32,257 nucleotides of DNA from Candidatus Omnitrophota bacterium (lineage in GTDB: Bacteria > Omnitrophota > Gorgyraeia > Duberdicusellales > 4484-171). Shown here one piece after another: positions 10,002-19,657 of this stretch. Numbering within the stretch: position 1 is the stretch's first letter; the number at the start of each line of letters is the position of its first letter. The notes beneath the pieces are model-generated. The model was not told the origin of the DNA, made no database searches, and was given only the letters and a program-made list of their open reading frames with translations. The position numbers and the translations under genes are program-made. The stretch covers positions 272,703 through 304,959 of the forward strand of contig PMCS01000029.1 of assembly GCA_003154195.1 (NCBI GenBank), written 5' to 3'.

Positions 10002-11768
10002 ATGGCTGATGGGTGCAAGACGAATATTTTAACTAAACCATATTTTTTTATAGGTTTTTTTTTAATTATTTATCTTGTTTGTGCTTTATTGTTTATCCAC
10101 AAACCCCTGACGGGGGATGAATTTGTTTTTGCGTTTGACGCCCAGCAGGTTCATTTCGGAAAAATAGGTACATGGCATCCTCCTTTTTATTTCGACAGCT
10201 TGAGGCTTTGTCATTTCCTCTTCGGTTTTACCGGAGAAAATTTAAGGTTTTTTAATATTTTTTGTTTCACCCTGACTCTATTCCTGGTTTATCCTATCGC
10301 CGAAGAAATATTTTCTCGCGATGAAAACAATAAGAGCGGTAAAACCTTTTGGCTATTTGCGATATTCATGTATGCCGTGCATCCCATGGCGCTGCAGGGG
10401 TCTTTGGTCCTCGATATCGACAACAGCCTGCTTAATCTTTTATTGCTGCTTTTTATCTTCGTTTTTTTAAAGTCCCATAACCAACCGGGCAATAAAAACT
10501 TAATTTTATTGGGATTTTTTTTATTTTTCTGTCTATGGACAAAGCTTTCGACATCGTTCGGGCTCATTTTAGTTATTTTTATTTTCCAAATACTGAGTAA
10601 AGGCGTCAAAAGGGGCATCGGGGCATCATTTCTTATTGCCGGTGTGGGAATAGGGATATTGTGTGCCGCCTGGGCCTTATACGCAAATTTTTATAAAATC
10701 CCCGTATTCGCCCTCGCGGAGAGAATTTCACAGCCCATTCAGGCAACGTTCTTTATCGCCTCCCATTATTTTTTAAGGGATTTTTTAAAGCGTACCATAA
10801 GAATTATTTTATGGATAAACCCTTTTATTATTTTGTTGTTTTTAAGAACATTCGGGATAAGGCTGAAAGAGTTTAGCGCAAGAAAAATTATCCAGCCCAT
10901 CGATTTCTGTTTTATCTACGTTATTGTTATTTTTACCGGATACCTTTTTGTCGGCGGCGGCGCCTGGAGTTTTCCCAAATATCATTTTCCTTTATTAGCT
11001 ATTTTAATCCTTTTGGTTTTCGGCCGGATCGGTAAGGCCGATTTCAACCTTATCGGGAAAGAAGCGGGTTTTTATATCGGCATGATTGTTGTGATGATTT
11101 TCTATAACGTTTTTATCGTGGGAGATTTGCTATACCTTCTTAATTATAAGATTAGAAACGCTTTTATCCTCGCGCCCCAGGATCTTCCGGTGTTGTATAA
11201 AGATTTTTTCCGGCAGCTCTTTCTTTATGTGTTGCCTATTTTTATAATTACCGCAATTTTAAAGATAATCTTTGCCGGCAGATATAAATTAGCGCGGGTA
11301 ATTTATATCGGTTTTATTATCGCGGCAATTTCTACCATTTTATCCGGCGATTTTATCCACTTGAAAGCCGATTACGCTACTTCTTTTTGTTACGGCCGCA
11401 GCACTGCCGATATGCGCAAGCTGGAAGGCTTTTTCCTCCGGCTTAAACATGATTATCCCAAAAGCATGATTATCGGTCCCGGAGATGTTCTTTTTAATGC
11501 CGGCCTATGGAATCTCGGGATGGAGCGCTATGTTTACTGTACTAGCGGGGAGAATTTCCTTTCCGCGATAAAAGACGAACGGGTGATCTGTGTAGCTTAC
11601 GGAGTATCTTGGAATGATATTTTTCAATACCGCAATATTTTCTACAACCGCTTGGTGCAAGGTTACCTTAAACAAAATTACCGGGCCGGACAAATGGGAG
11701 AATACACAATTTGGCTGCGTCGGAGTATTCGGCCGGAAGATTATTATGGATCAAGAAAACACGTTTGA
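10002..11768 (+). CDS. Polytopic GT-C type glycosyltransferase-like membrane protein
   Basis: 588 aa, multi-TM, TGDEFVFAFDAQQVHFGKIGTWHPPFYF (DE motif and HPP typical of PMT/ArnT-like GT-C proteins). Confidence 0.65.
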   Translation: MADGCKTNILTKPYFFIGFFLIIYLVCALLFIHKPLTGDEFVFAFDAQQVHFGKIGTWHPPFYFDSLRLCHFLFGFTGENLRFFNIFCFTLTLFLVYPIAEEIFSRDENNKSGKTFWLFAIFMYAVHPMALQGSLVLDIDNSLLNLLLLLFIFVFLKSHNQPGNKNLILLGFFLFFCLWTKLSTSFGLILVIFIFQILSKGVKRGIGASFLIAGVGIGILCAAWALYANFYKIPVFALAERISQPIQATFFIASHYFLRDFLKRTIRIILWINPFIILLFLRTFGIRLKEFSARKIIQPIDFCFIYVIVIFTGYLFVGGGAWSFPKYHFPLLAILILLVFGRIGKADFNLIGKEAGFYIGMIVVMIFYNVFIVGDLLYLLNYKIRNAFILAPQDLPVLYKDFFRQLFLYVLPIFIITAILKIIFAGRYKLARVIYIGFIIAAISTILSGDFIHLKADYATSFCYGRSTADMRKLEGFFLRLKHDYPKSMIIGPGDVLFNAGLWNLGMERYVYCTSGENFLSAIKDERVICVAYGVSWNDIFQYRNIFYNRLVQGYLKQNYRAGQMGEYTIWLRRSIRPEDYYGSRKHV

Positions 11769-12429
11769 TAAGTTTGCCGATAAGTACGAGAAGATTATCC
11801 CCGGTTATATAACTTTGTACTATCGCGATAAGAGAGCAGCTTTTATATGCAGCCTTATTCGGCAGGGGATAATTTTAGATGTCGGATGCGGGACAGGGTT
11901 AGTGCTGGATAGATTACAGACTTTGGGGTTTAACGCGTTCGGGGTAGAGCCTTCCTTGGGAATGTTAAGAGAAATGAAAGAGTTGGGCCGAAAAGGCGGA
12001 ATTTGTGCAACATCCGGATTCCTGCCGTTTAAATCAGACAGTTTTGATTTAGTTTCGGCCATTGTCATTTTGCATCATATAAGCGGTAAAGAGGAAATAC
12101 GTCGGGCGATTTCTGAAATGGTGCGCGTGGTTAAACCCAAAGGGAAGATTTTAATCTGGGAACATAATCTAGGCAATCCTTACTGGCCGGTGCTGATGCG
12201 TAAACTTCCCTGGGATAATGATGTTGAGAGGCTGATCCCGCTTAAAGAAATATTGGAGGATTTGGAAATTTCCGGTATCCGGGAAATAAAAGTATACAAA
12301 AAAGGGTTTGTGGCCGATTTTATGCCGCAATTTATTTTGCCTTTGGTAAAATTGCTTGAGCCGGTCGCCGAATCGGCGCCGTTGCTTAAGAATTTAGCCG
12401 CTCACAATGTAGTGGTAGCGACAAAATAG
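11746..12429 (+). CDS. Class I SAM-dependent methyltransferase
   Basis: ILDVGCGTGLVLDRLQ, FDLVSAIVILHHISG; preferred start ATG 11746 (MDQENTFDKFADKYEKIIPGY) rather than the track start at 11614; overlaps upstream CDS by 23 bp. Confidence 0.87.
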   Translation: MDQENTFDKFADKYEKIIPGYITLYYRDKRAAFICSLIRQGIILDVGCGTGLVLDRLQTLGFNAFGVEPSLGMLREMKELGRKGGICATSGFLPFKSDSFDLVSAIVILHHISGKEEIRRAISEMVRVVKPKGKILIWEHNLGNPYWPVLMRKLPWDNDVERLIPLKEILEDLEISGIREIKVYKKGFVADFMPQFILPLVKLLEPVAESAPLLKNLAAHNVVVATK

Positions 12430-12529
12430 ACAAGAAAATTGCTTTAGGCGATAACTTTAGGCTGTTTCCAGTGGCTCGTAAGTTTTTTATACTTTCCTAT
12501 ACCATGAAAAATTCATATGGAGGCGCAAG

Positions 12530-13525
12530 ATGGCTAATATTTTAGTTACCGGCGGCGCCGGTTTTTTAGGCGCGCATTTAGCGCGCAATCTGGTTTCGGT
12601 TGGCCATAGGGTTACGGCGATCGATGATTTAAGCGGCGGATTTATGGATAATGTGGATTCCCGCTGTAAATTTATAAAAGCGGATGTCAGCGATCATAAA
12701 AAAATAACCATGATTTTTCAAAAACATAAATTTGAATATATCTTTCATCTGGCCGCTTACGCCGCCGAGGGGTTGAGCCATTTTATAAAGAGGTTTAACT
12801 ACATAAACAACTTGATTGGTTCGGTTAATTTAATTAACGAAGCAGTCAAAAATAATGTTAAATGTTTTGTATTCACGTCTTCCGCGGCGGTTTATGGTAA
12901 TAACCCGGCGCCGATGTGTGAAAATATGGTGCCTTGTCCCGAGGATTCTTATGGCATTGCCAAACATGCCGTAGAGGCGGAGCTCGAAATCAGCCGCCGA
13001 ATGTTCGGGCTACCCTATATTATTTTCCGGCCCCATAATGTTTATGGTGAATACCAGAACATCGGTGATAAATATCGTAATGTTATCGGAATTTTTATGA
13101 ATCAATTAATGCAGGATAAGCCGATGACTGTTTTTGGCGACGGCAATCAAACGAGGGCATTCAGTTATATTTCCGATGTAATTCCGGCTATCGCTGGATC
13201 AATAACGATGCCGGAAATGTATAATCAGATTTTTAATATCGGCGGAGATAAGGTTTATACCATAAACCAGTTAGCTGATGCGGCAGCCAAAGCGTTCAAT
13301 ACCAGGGCAGTTATCAAAAATTTTCCGGCGCGCAACGAGGTAAGGCACGTTTTCTGCGACCATTCCAAAATTAGAAAATTTTTCCCGGTAGAACAAACGG
13401 TACTTTTAGAAGAAGGTATCCGGAAAATGGCTGATTGGGCGAAAAAAGTCGGAGCGCGCCGGAGCAAAGTATTTAAGTGCATCGAAATTAAAAAGAACTT
13501 GCCGACTAGTTGGAAAAATACGTAA
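12530..13525 (+). CDS. NAD-dependent epimerase/dehydratase (UDP-glucose 4-epimerase-like SDR)
   Basis: ILVTGGAGFLGAHLARNL, SSAAVYG, YGIAKHAVE (YxxxK), RPHNVYGEYQ. Confidence 0.92.
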   Translation: MANILVTGGAGFLGAHLARNLVSVGHRVTAIDDLSGGFMDNVDSRCKFIKADVSDHKKITMIFQKHKFEYIFHLAAYAAEGLSHFIKRFNYINNLIGSVNLINEAVKNNVKCFVFTSSAAVYGNNPAPMCENMVPCPEDSYGIAKHAVEAELEISRRMFGLPYIIFRPHNVYGEYQNIGDKYRNVIGIFMNQLMQDKPMTVFGDGNQTRAFSYISDVIPAIAGSITMPEMYNQIFNIGGDKVYTINQLADAAAKAFNTRAVIKNFPARNEVRHVFCDHSKIRKFFPVEQTVLLEEGIRKMADWAKKVGARRSKVFKCIEIKKNLPTSWKNT

Positions 13526-13558
13526 GCATATTGCTTTGGTTAGCTGAGGAGGTTCTAT

Positions 13559-14299
13559 ATGTGGAAAAATGAGAGCGTTTCGGTAGTCCTGCCGACCTAC
13601 CGGGATGTCGGTTCGATTCATGAGGTTATTGAAGATTTTTTTTCCACGGGATACGTGGATGAGTTGATTGTGGTAGATAACAACGCGGAAAGAGGGACCG
13701 ATGAACTGGTGCGAGCGACTAAAGCAAAATTGGTTTTTGAACACCGCCAGGGATTAGGGCACGCGATAAGACGTGGTTTAGAGGAGGCTATGTGCGACCT
13801 TATAATCGTATGCGAGCCCGACGGGACGTTTACCGGCCAGGATATAATAAAACTGTTGGCTTATACCGATCACTTCGATGTCGTATTCGGTACCCGCACG
13901 ACTAAGGAATTGATTTGGTCGGGAGCTAATATGGGTTGGTTTTTACGCTGGGGCAATTATGCCGTGGCAAAAATGCTGGAGTTTTCATTCAATACCTGTT
14001 CTTTGAGCGATGTGGGCTGTACGATGCGGCTGATCAGAAGGAACGCTTTGGAAAAAATAAAGGGCAAGCTTACCGTGGGCGGTTCACATTTTAATCCGGA
14101 ATTTATGATTATGGTTTTTATCAATAAAATAAAGGCGATCGAGATACCGGTTAATTACAAAAGAAGGGTGGGAGAATCAACTATAACCGGCAGCATGATT
14201 AAAGCATTTTTGTTGGGCATACGTATGAGTATGATGATTTTTTCTTATTGGTTTAGGTGGAAACTGGGGTTGCTGAAGCAAATTCGGGAGGCAAATTAA
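13559..14299 (+). CDS. Glycosyltransferase family 2
   Basis: VSVVLPTYRDVGSIHEVIEDF, LIVVDNNAERGTDEL, IIVCEPDGTFTGQDI. Confidence 0.88.
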   Translation: MWKNESVSVVLPTYRDVGSIHEVIEDFFSTGYVDELIVVDNNAERGTDELVRATKAKLVFEHRQGLGHAIRRGLEEAMCDLIIVCEPDGTFTGQDIIKLLAYTDHFDVVFGTRTTKELIWSGANMGWFLRWGNYAVAKMLEFSFNTCSLSDVGCTMRLIRRNALEKIKGKLTVGGSHFNPEFMIMVFINKIKAIEIPVNYKRRVGESTITGSMIKAFLLGIRMSMMIFSYWFRWKLGLLKQIREAN

Positions 14300-16185
14300 T
14301 GTGCGGGATTTGCGGGACAATAGGCTCTCCCAATAAAGATTTACTTAAAAAAATGGCCGACGCCCTTATCCACCGAGGGCCGGATTCGGAAGGGTTCTAT
14401 CTGGACGAAACTGCGGGGTTGGGTATCCGGCGCCTGCGCATCATCGATTTAGAAACCGGCGACCAGCCTGTTTATAACGAAGATAAGACTCTGTGCCTGA
14501 TTTTTAACGGGGAGATTTACAATTTTAAAGAACTGCGCTCCGGCTTACAATCCCGGGGCCATAAATTTTATACCAGATCGGATACGGAAGTAATTGTCCA
14601 TCTTTACGAAGATTATGGTAAAGATTGCGTTAACAAATTGGAGGGGATGTTTGCTTTCGCGATATGGGATAAGAAAAAACAAGAGCTATTTATTGCCCGC
14701 GACCGGCTGGGCATAAAACCGCTATACTATTATTATAATAATGGTATATTCCGGTTTGCTTCGGAGATGAAATCGATATTGGCCGATAAGTCGCTTTCTT
14801 TCAAAATAAACCCGCAGGCTTTAGCTTATTTTTTCAGCTTTTTATATATACCTTGCCCGTTGTCGATATTCCAGGGCATATATAAATTGCCCCCGGCGCA
14901 CACATTATCCCTTAAGGGCGGGCAGTTGCGCATAGAAAAATATTGGGATTTGACTTTTAAGAACAAACTGGCTGGTTTAAGCGTTGCCGAATACGCCCAG
15001 ACCGGTTTAAAGTTATTGGAAGATTCGGTCGGCAAACACTTAATCAGCGATGTTCCCTTGGGGGTTTTTTTAAGCGGCGGGATCGATTCGAGCGCGATTA
15101 CGGCCCTGATGCGGAAAATAACGGGCGGCTCGATAAAGACATTTTCTATCGGTTTTGGCGAAAAAGACAAGAGCTACAACGAGTTGGATTACGCCCGGAT
15201 AGTTTCGGATAAATTCGGCACGGAGCATCGGCAGTTTATTATCGAGCCTAAAATAATCGATATTTTACCCGAAGTGGTATGGCATTTAGACGAGCCCTTC
15301 GCCGATTCATCGGCGATTTTAAATTTTCTCATCGCGCGGGAGGCAAGGCGCCATGTTACGGTAGCGTTAACCGGCATCGGCGGCGACGAAGTTTTTGGCG
15401 GATACCCGCGCTATCTGGGAGCGCGGATGTCTCTGGCTTATACTAAGCTTCCCCTGAGGTTACGTAAATTCATCAATATCAGCCTGTCGCCTTTCCTGAG
15501 GGAAACCTTGTCCAGCGGCAATACTGCCGGAAGAATTAAAAGATTTTTGAAAGGATGCCTGCTCGATGATTGCCAGAGGTATATTTACTGGCTGAGATTT
15601 TTTGAAAAGGCGGAAGGTTTTTCCTTATTCAGCGGCGAATTGAAAGAGGAATTGCTTAATGCGGATATAGCTAAAATACATACCGACTATTTTAACGGCG
15701 CGAATGCCGACGATTATCTGGACAAGATTTATTACGTCGACGCCAATACTTATCTACCTGATGATTTATTGCATATCGGCGACCGGATGTCGATGGCTCA
15801 TTCTTTAGAGGTACGAGTCCCTTTTTGCGACCATAAATTAGCAGAATTTTGCGCCGCCGTTCCGTATCAAGTTAAATTTAACGGGTTTAACCTCAAAGGG
15901 TTGTTGAAAAAATCATTGCGTGGGATTTTACCGGAAAGTATTCTGAACAAGCGTAAAAGCGGCTTTATGGCGCCCGTGGGAAGGTGGCTGAAAGATGATT
16001 TGAAAGATTACGTCGTCTCTGTTTTGTCCGAAGAGGCCATAGAGCGGACAAAACTTTTTAATTATAAAACCGTCCGGATTATTTTGGACGATCATTTCCA
16101 GGGGAGGGCAAATCATACCCATCAAATCTGGGCATTACTGGTATTCAAGTTATGGTATGATTCGTATATAGATAATCATGGCTGA
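14299..16185 (+). CDS. asnB: Asparagine synthase (glutamine-hydrolysing)-like amidotransferase
   Basis: Start at MCGICGTIG so that Cys2 is the GATase nucleophile; HRGPDSEG, GVFLSGGIDSSAITALM P-loop, LTGIGGDEVFGGYPRY. Confidence 0.93.
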   Translation: MCGICGTIGSPNKDLLKKMADALIHRGPDSEGFYLDETAGLGIRRLRIIDLETGDQPVYNEDKTLCLIFNGEIYNFKELRSGLQSRGHKFYTRSDTEVIVHLYEDYGKDCVNKLEGMFAFAIWDKKKQELFIARDRLGIKPLYYYYNNGIFRFASEMKSILADKSLSFKINPQALAYFFSFLYIPCPLSIFQGIYKLPPAHTLSLKGGQLRIEKYWDLTFKNKLAGLSVAEYAQTGLKLLEDSVGKHLISDVPLGVFLSGGIDSSAITALMRKITGGSIKTFSIGFGEKDKSYNELDYARIVSDKFGTEHRQFIIEPKIIDILPEVVWHLDEPFADSSAILNFLIAREARRHVTVALTGIGGDEVFGGYPRYLGARMSLAYTKLPLRLRKFINISLSPFLRETLSSGNTAGRIKRFLKGCLLDDCQRYIYWLRFFEKAEGFSLFSGELKEELLNADIAKIHTDYFNGANADDYLDKIYYVDANTYLPDDLLHIGDRMSMAHSLEVRVPFCDHKLAEFCAAVPYQVKFNGFNLKGLLKKSLRGILPESILNKRKSGFMAPVGRWLKDDLKDYVVSVLSEEAIERTKLFNYKTVRIILDDHFQGRANHTHQIWALLVFKLWYDSYIDNHG

Positions 16186-17266
16186 ACCAATGATAGGAAA
16201 TATCGATAAGATCCTGGTGGTCGAGGTTGCCGGCATTGGCGATCTGGTAATGTCGATACCGGCACTGCGCGCTTTAAGGAAAAAATATCCCCGCAGTTAC
16301 ATCGCGGTGCTAGTTTCGCCGCGAACCGTCGATTTGTTGAAAGGATGCCCCTATATAAACGACGTGTTTACTCTGGAGAGGGATACTTTTAAATTTTTCC
16401 GGAAAGCGTTCAGTATTACGGCAGCTTGGCACGCTACGGCAAGCGTATTCCGGCTGCGCGCGAAAAAATTCGACGCGGTTGTTAATCTCTACCGTGTATC
16501 TTCTTTTTGGGGTAATCTGCGGATGCAGATCCTGTTTTTCCTGATTAAGGGGAAATTGAATGTTGGGAATGCTTATCGGAATTGGGGCCGGTTCTATGAT
16601 TTAAAAATTATTGCCGGGCCGGGAGATAAGCTTCATGAAGTCGAACGGAAAATAAAAGTAGTTAATCTGCTGGGAGCAGATACTTCCGATACTAAACTTG
16701 AGTTATGGATCGATAAAGAAGATGAGCGAGCCGTCCGGGTTTTGCTTAATAACGAAGGGGTAAAAGAAAACGATTTTTTAATCGGTTTAAATCCTAATTC
16801 ATTTCAGCGGGCTAATCTTTGGTTTGAAGAACGGTTTGCTTCGGTTGGTGATGCGATTATAGAAAAATATAACGCTAAGGTGATTATTTTTGGTGCGGCC
16901 GGAGATTTACCGAGAATAAATAAAATAACCGCCGGCATGAAAAACAAACCTTTGAACTTAGCCGGGAAGATTACGCTCGGCCAGTATGTTGCTTTAATAA
17001 AAAGACTCAAGGCGTTTATTACCTTGGACAGCGGGCCGATGCATATTGCCGATGTTTTCAAAATCCCCACGCTGGTTCTTTTAGGAGGGGAAGACCCTTT
17101 AAGGTTTGGCCCGTATCGTAATGATCGGGCAATGGTGCTGCAAAAAAAAGTCGGTTGCAACCCTTGTAATAATAAATTACGATGCAGAAAAATGGTATGT
17201 ATGGAAGCGATAACAAGCGAGGAAGTTTTAAAAGCATTCGAAGAATTAACGGATAAATACCTATGA
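16178..17266 (+). CDS. Glycosyltransferase family 9 (heptosyltransferase-like)
   Basis: ILVVEVAGIGDLVMSIPALRALRKKYPRSYIAVLVS; FITLDSGPMHIADVFKIPTLVLLGGEDPLRFGPY. Confidence 0.9.
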   Translation: MAEPMIGNIDKILVVEVAGIGDLVMSIPALRALRKKYPRSYIAVLVSPRTVDLLKGCPYINDVFTLERDTFKFFRKAFSITAAWHATASVFRLRAKKFDAVVNLYRVSSFWGNLRMQILFFLIKGKLNVGNAYRNWGRFYDLKIIAGPGDKLHEVERKIKVVNLLGADTSDTKLELWIDKEDERAVRVLLNNEGVKENDFLIGLNPNSFQRANLWFEERFASVGDAIIEKYNAKVIIFGAAGDLPRINKITAGMKNKPLNLAGKITLGQYVALIKRLKAFITLDSGPMHIADVFKIPTLVLLGGEDPLRFGPYRNDRAMVLQKKVGCNPCNNKLRCRKMVCMEAITSEEVLKAFEELTDKYL

Positions 17267-18438
17267 TGAAGATTAAGGTTTTGCATATCCATACTTTACC
17301 GGTTATAAGCGGCTCCGGCATTAATACTTTGCTGACGATGGCCGGCCTTGATAAGGACCGGTTCGAAGTTGAATTTTCCTGCCGCCCCCATGGCGATCTA
17401 ATCGAAGAGGCGCGGAAAAACAATATAGTTTTCCGTCCGGTTAAACATTTTGTCCAGGCCGTAAGCCCTTACAATGACGTTATGGCTTTGTTTGAGCTTG
17501 TAACTTTACTGCGCAAAAATAAATACGATATTGTCCATACCCATAATTCCAAAGCCGGTTTTATCGGCCGGCTCGCGGCCAAGCTGGCCGGTATTCCGGT
17601 AGTTGTCCATACCATTCACGGGTTCGCGTTCCATGAATTTGAGAAACCGTGGCGCCGCAAATTTTTTATTGCCTTAGAAAAATTTGCCGCTAAACTGTGT
17701 GATAAGCTTATTGTTATTTCCAATCCGCTTAGAGAATGGGGTTTGCGCCTGGGCATCGGTGTGCCGTGGCAGTATATTACTATTTACAGCGGTATCGATA
17801 TCGAAAAGTTTCAACCATCCGCCGCCGGGGTGGATGGTAAAAAAAGCGAGCTCAACATCGCTTCCGGCGATAAAATCATCGGGATGACGGCAAAGCTTTG
17901 GCCGGGCAAAGGCCACCAATACGTTTTACGCGCCGTCAAAGCAGTCGCCGCTGCCGTTCCGAACGTTAAGTTTGTTTTTGTGGGCGAGGGTAATCTGCGG
18001 CAGGAATTAACCGCTTTAGCCGGGCAGCTGGACGTGGCGAGTTATGTCGTGTTTACCGGTTTTAGAAACGATATCGCCGAGATAACCAATATTTTTGATG
18101 TCGCGATACTTCCCTCCTTATTCGAGGGGATGGGGAGGAGTATTTTGGAAGCGATGAGCCTGGCTAAGCCGGTAGTCGCTACCAGGGTAGGCGGCATACC
18201 GGATCTTGTCGACGACGGCGTGACCGGAATATTAATCGAACCAGCCGACAGCGAGGCTTTAGCCGGAGCGTTAATTGCTTTATTGAAAGATGATGCTTTG
18301 AGGCTGGCGATGGGTAAAGCCGCCAAAAATAAAATTGACGCCAAATTTAGCGCGGCGGTTATGGTAAACGCGATACAAGATGTTTATGAGGGATTGATAA
18401 AAACCAAAAGGCTTAACGAATTACAAGAACCCGAATAA
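17263..18438 (+). CDS. Glycosyltransferase family 4
   Basis: KVLHIHTLPVISGSGINTLLTMAG; DIVHTHNSKAGFIGRLAAKLAGIPVVVHTIHGFAFHE; LPSLFEGMGRSILEAMSLAKPVVATRVGGIPD. Confidence 0.93.
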   Translation: MMKIKVLHIHTLPVISGSGINTLLTMAGLDKDRFEVEFSCRPHGDLIEEARKNNIVFRPVKHFVQAVSPYNDVMALFELVTLLRKNKYDIVHTHNSKAGFIGRLAAKLAGIPVVVHTIHGFAFHEFEKPWRRKFFIALEKFAAKLCDKLIVISNPLREWGLRLGIGVPWQYITIYSGIDIEKFQPSAAGVDGKKSELNIASGDKIIGMTAKLWPGKGHQYVLRAVKAVAAAVPNVKFVFVGEGNLRQELTALAGQLDVASYVVFTGFRNDIAEITNIFDVAILPSLFEGMGRSILEAMSLAKPVVATRVGGIPDLVDDGVTGILIEPADSEALAGALIALLKDDALRLAMGKAAKNKIDAKFSAAVMVNAIQDVYEGLIKTKRLNELQEPE

Positions 18439-18541
18439 ACATTATAATGCTATTGCAATATTTGAGGAAAAAGCCGGCGATAAAACTATAAAATACATTC
18501 CTTTGTGGAAATGGCTGTTGGAAATTAGTTAATAGGTAAAT

Positions 18542-19657
18542 ATGGTTCAGAATATATTGATTATTTTTATAATTTCGTTTGTTCTTTCGGCAGTATTTAC
18601 GCCGTTATTAAGGCTTATCGCATTAAAAAGAGAATTCTTATCTTATCCCGGCGTCCGGCGTATCCATACTAAACCTGTGCCTTACCTGGGCGGGATTGCC
18701 ATGTATTTCGCGTTCTTTATGGCGCTTCTTTATATTTTCAGCGTGCCATCCGGAAAAATATCCGGCACGGGGCTGACTCATTGTCATTTCGAAGGCCTGG
18801 CGATCGCTGCGGCATTTATCGTAATCGTCGGGTTTATTGACGACGTAAGGGAGATAAAACCGCTGGCAAAATTGGCCGCGCAAATCATCAGCGCGGTTAT
18901 TTTATTTATCTATGGGTTTAGAATCCCGGTTTTAACCAATGTTTTTTCCGGCGTCGAAACTAAGCTGCCTTTCTTTTTTAGTTTTTTCCTGACCATCTTC
19001 TGGATTGTGGGGTTTATGAACGCGATGAATTTAATTGACGGCCTTGACGGTTTAGCCGCCGGGATAACTTCGATCGCTTGTTTTTCCCTTTTTTTTGTAG
19101 CGCTTTATTTAAATAATTACCTTACGGCGTTTTTATTGGCAGCGTTGGCCGGCTCAAGCCTCGGGTTTTTAATTTATAATTTTCATCCCGCCAAAATATT
19201 TATGGGCGACGCGGGGAGCATGTTTTTGGGGTTGGTTCTGGCAAGCAGCGCCCTGGTGGGTTCGCAATACAAATCGACCGCCGCTACGGCTTTTTTGATT
19301 CCTTTCACCGCTCTGGCTATCCCGATGTCCGATACTTTTCTGGCAATCGTCCGGCGCCTGTTTAAAAAAACGCCGATATTTAAAGCGGACAAGAAACACC
19401 TTCACCATCGGCTTTTAGATTTGGGCCTGACCCAGCCCCAGATCGTAATTTTTATTTACCTGATTACTATTTACCTGGGGATATTCGCTTTTTTATTCGT
19501 GCTGATCCCGGAAAAATACGCTTTCATCCTTTTGATTTTGCTTACTCTGGGGTTTTTAATGGTCGTAAGAATGCTCGGGTTTTTGGAAAGAAGAATCGGC
19601 ATCGTGTGCCGCCTGGAGATGAGAAGCAAAAAAAGAAAGGGGATTAATGAGGCTTAA
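18542..19657 (+). CDS. Polyprenyl-phosphate (N-acetyl)hexosamine-1-phosphate transferase, WecA/MraY family
   Basis: GFIDDVREIKPLAKLAAQI; FMNAMNLIDGLDGLAAG; IFMGDAGSMFLGLVLA; HLHHRLLDLGL. Confidence 0.92.
   Translation: MVQNILIIFIISFVLSAVFTPLLRLIALKREFLSYPGVRRIHTKPVPYLGGIAMYFAFFMALLYIFSVPSGKISGTGLTHCHFEGLAIAAAFIVIVGFIDDVREIKPLAKLAAQIISAVILFIYGFRIPVLTNVFSGVETKLPFFFSFFLTIFWIVGFMNAMNLIDGLDGLAAGITSIACFSLFFVALYLNNYLTAFLLAALAGSSLGFLIYNFHPAKIFMGDAGSMFLGLVLASSALVGSQYKSTAATAFLIPFTALAIPMSDTFLAIVRRLFKKTPIFKADKKHLHHRLLDLGLTQPQIVIFIYLITIYLGIFAFLFVLIPEKYAFILLILLTLGFLMVVRMLGFLERRIGIVCRLEMRSKKRKGINEA

Noticed and set aside
11614-11745. Extended N-terminus of the methyltransferase ORF and alternative + frame ORFs such as 17684-17887 and 30361-30579
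   Set aside because: The extension overlaps the preceding gene in another frame and lacks family similarity; internal alternative-frame ORFs overlap strong genes
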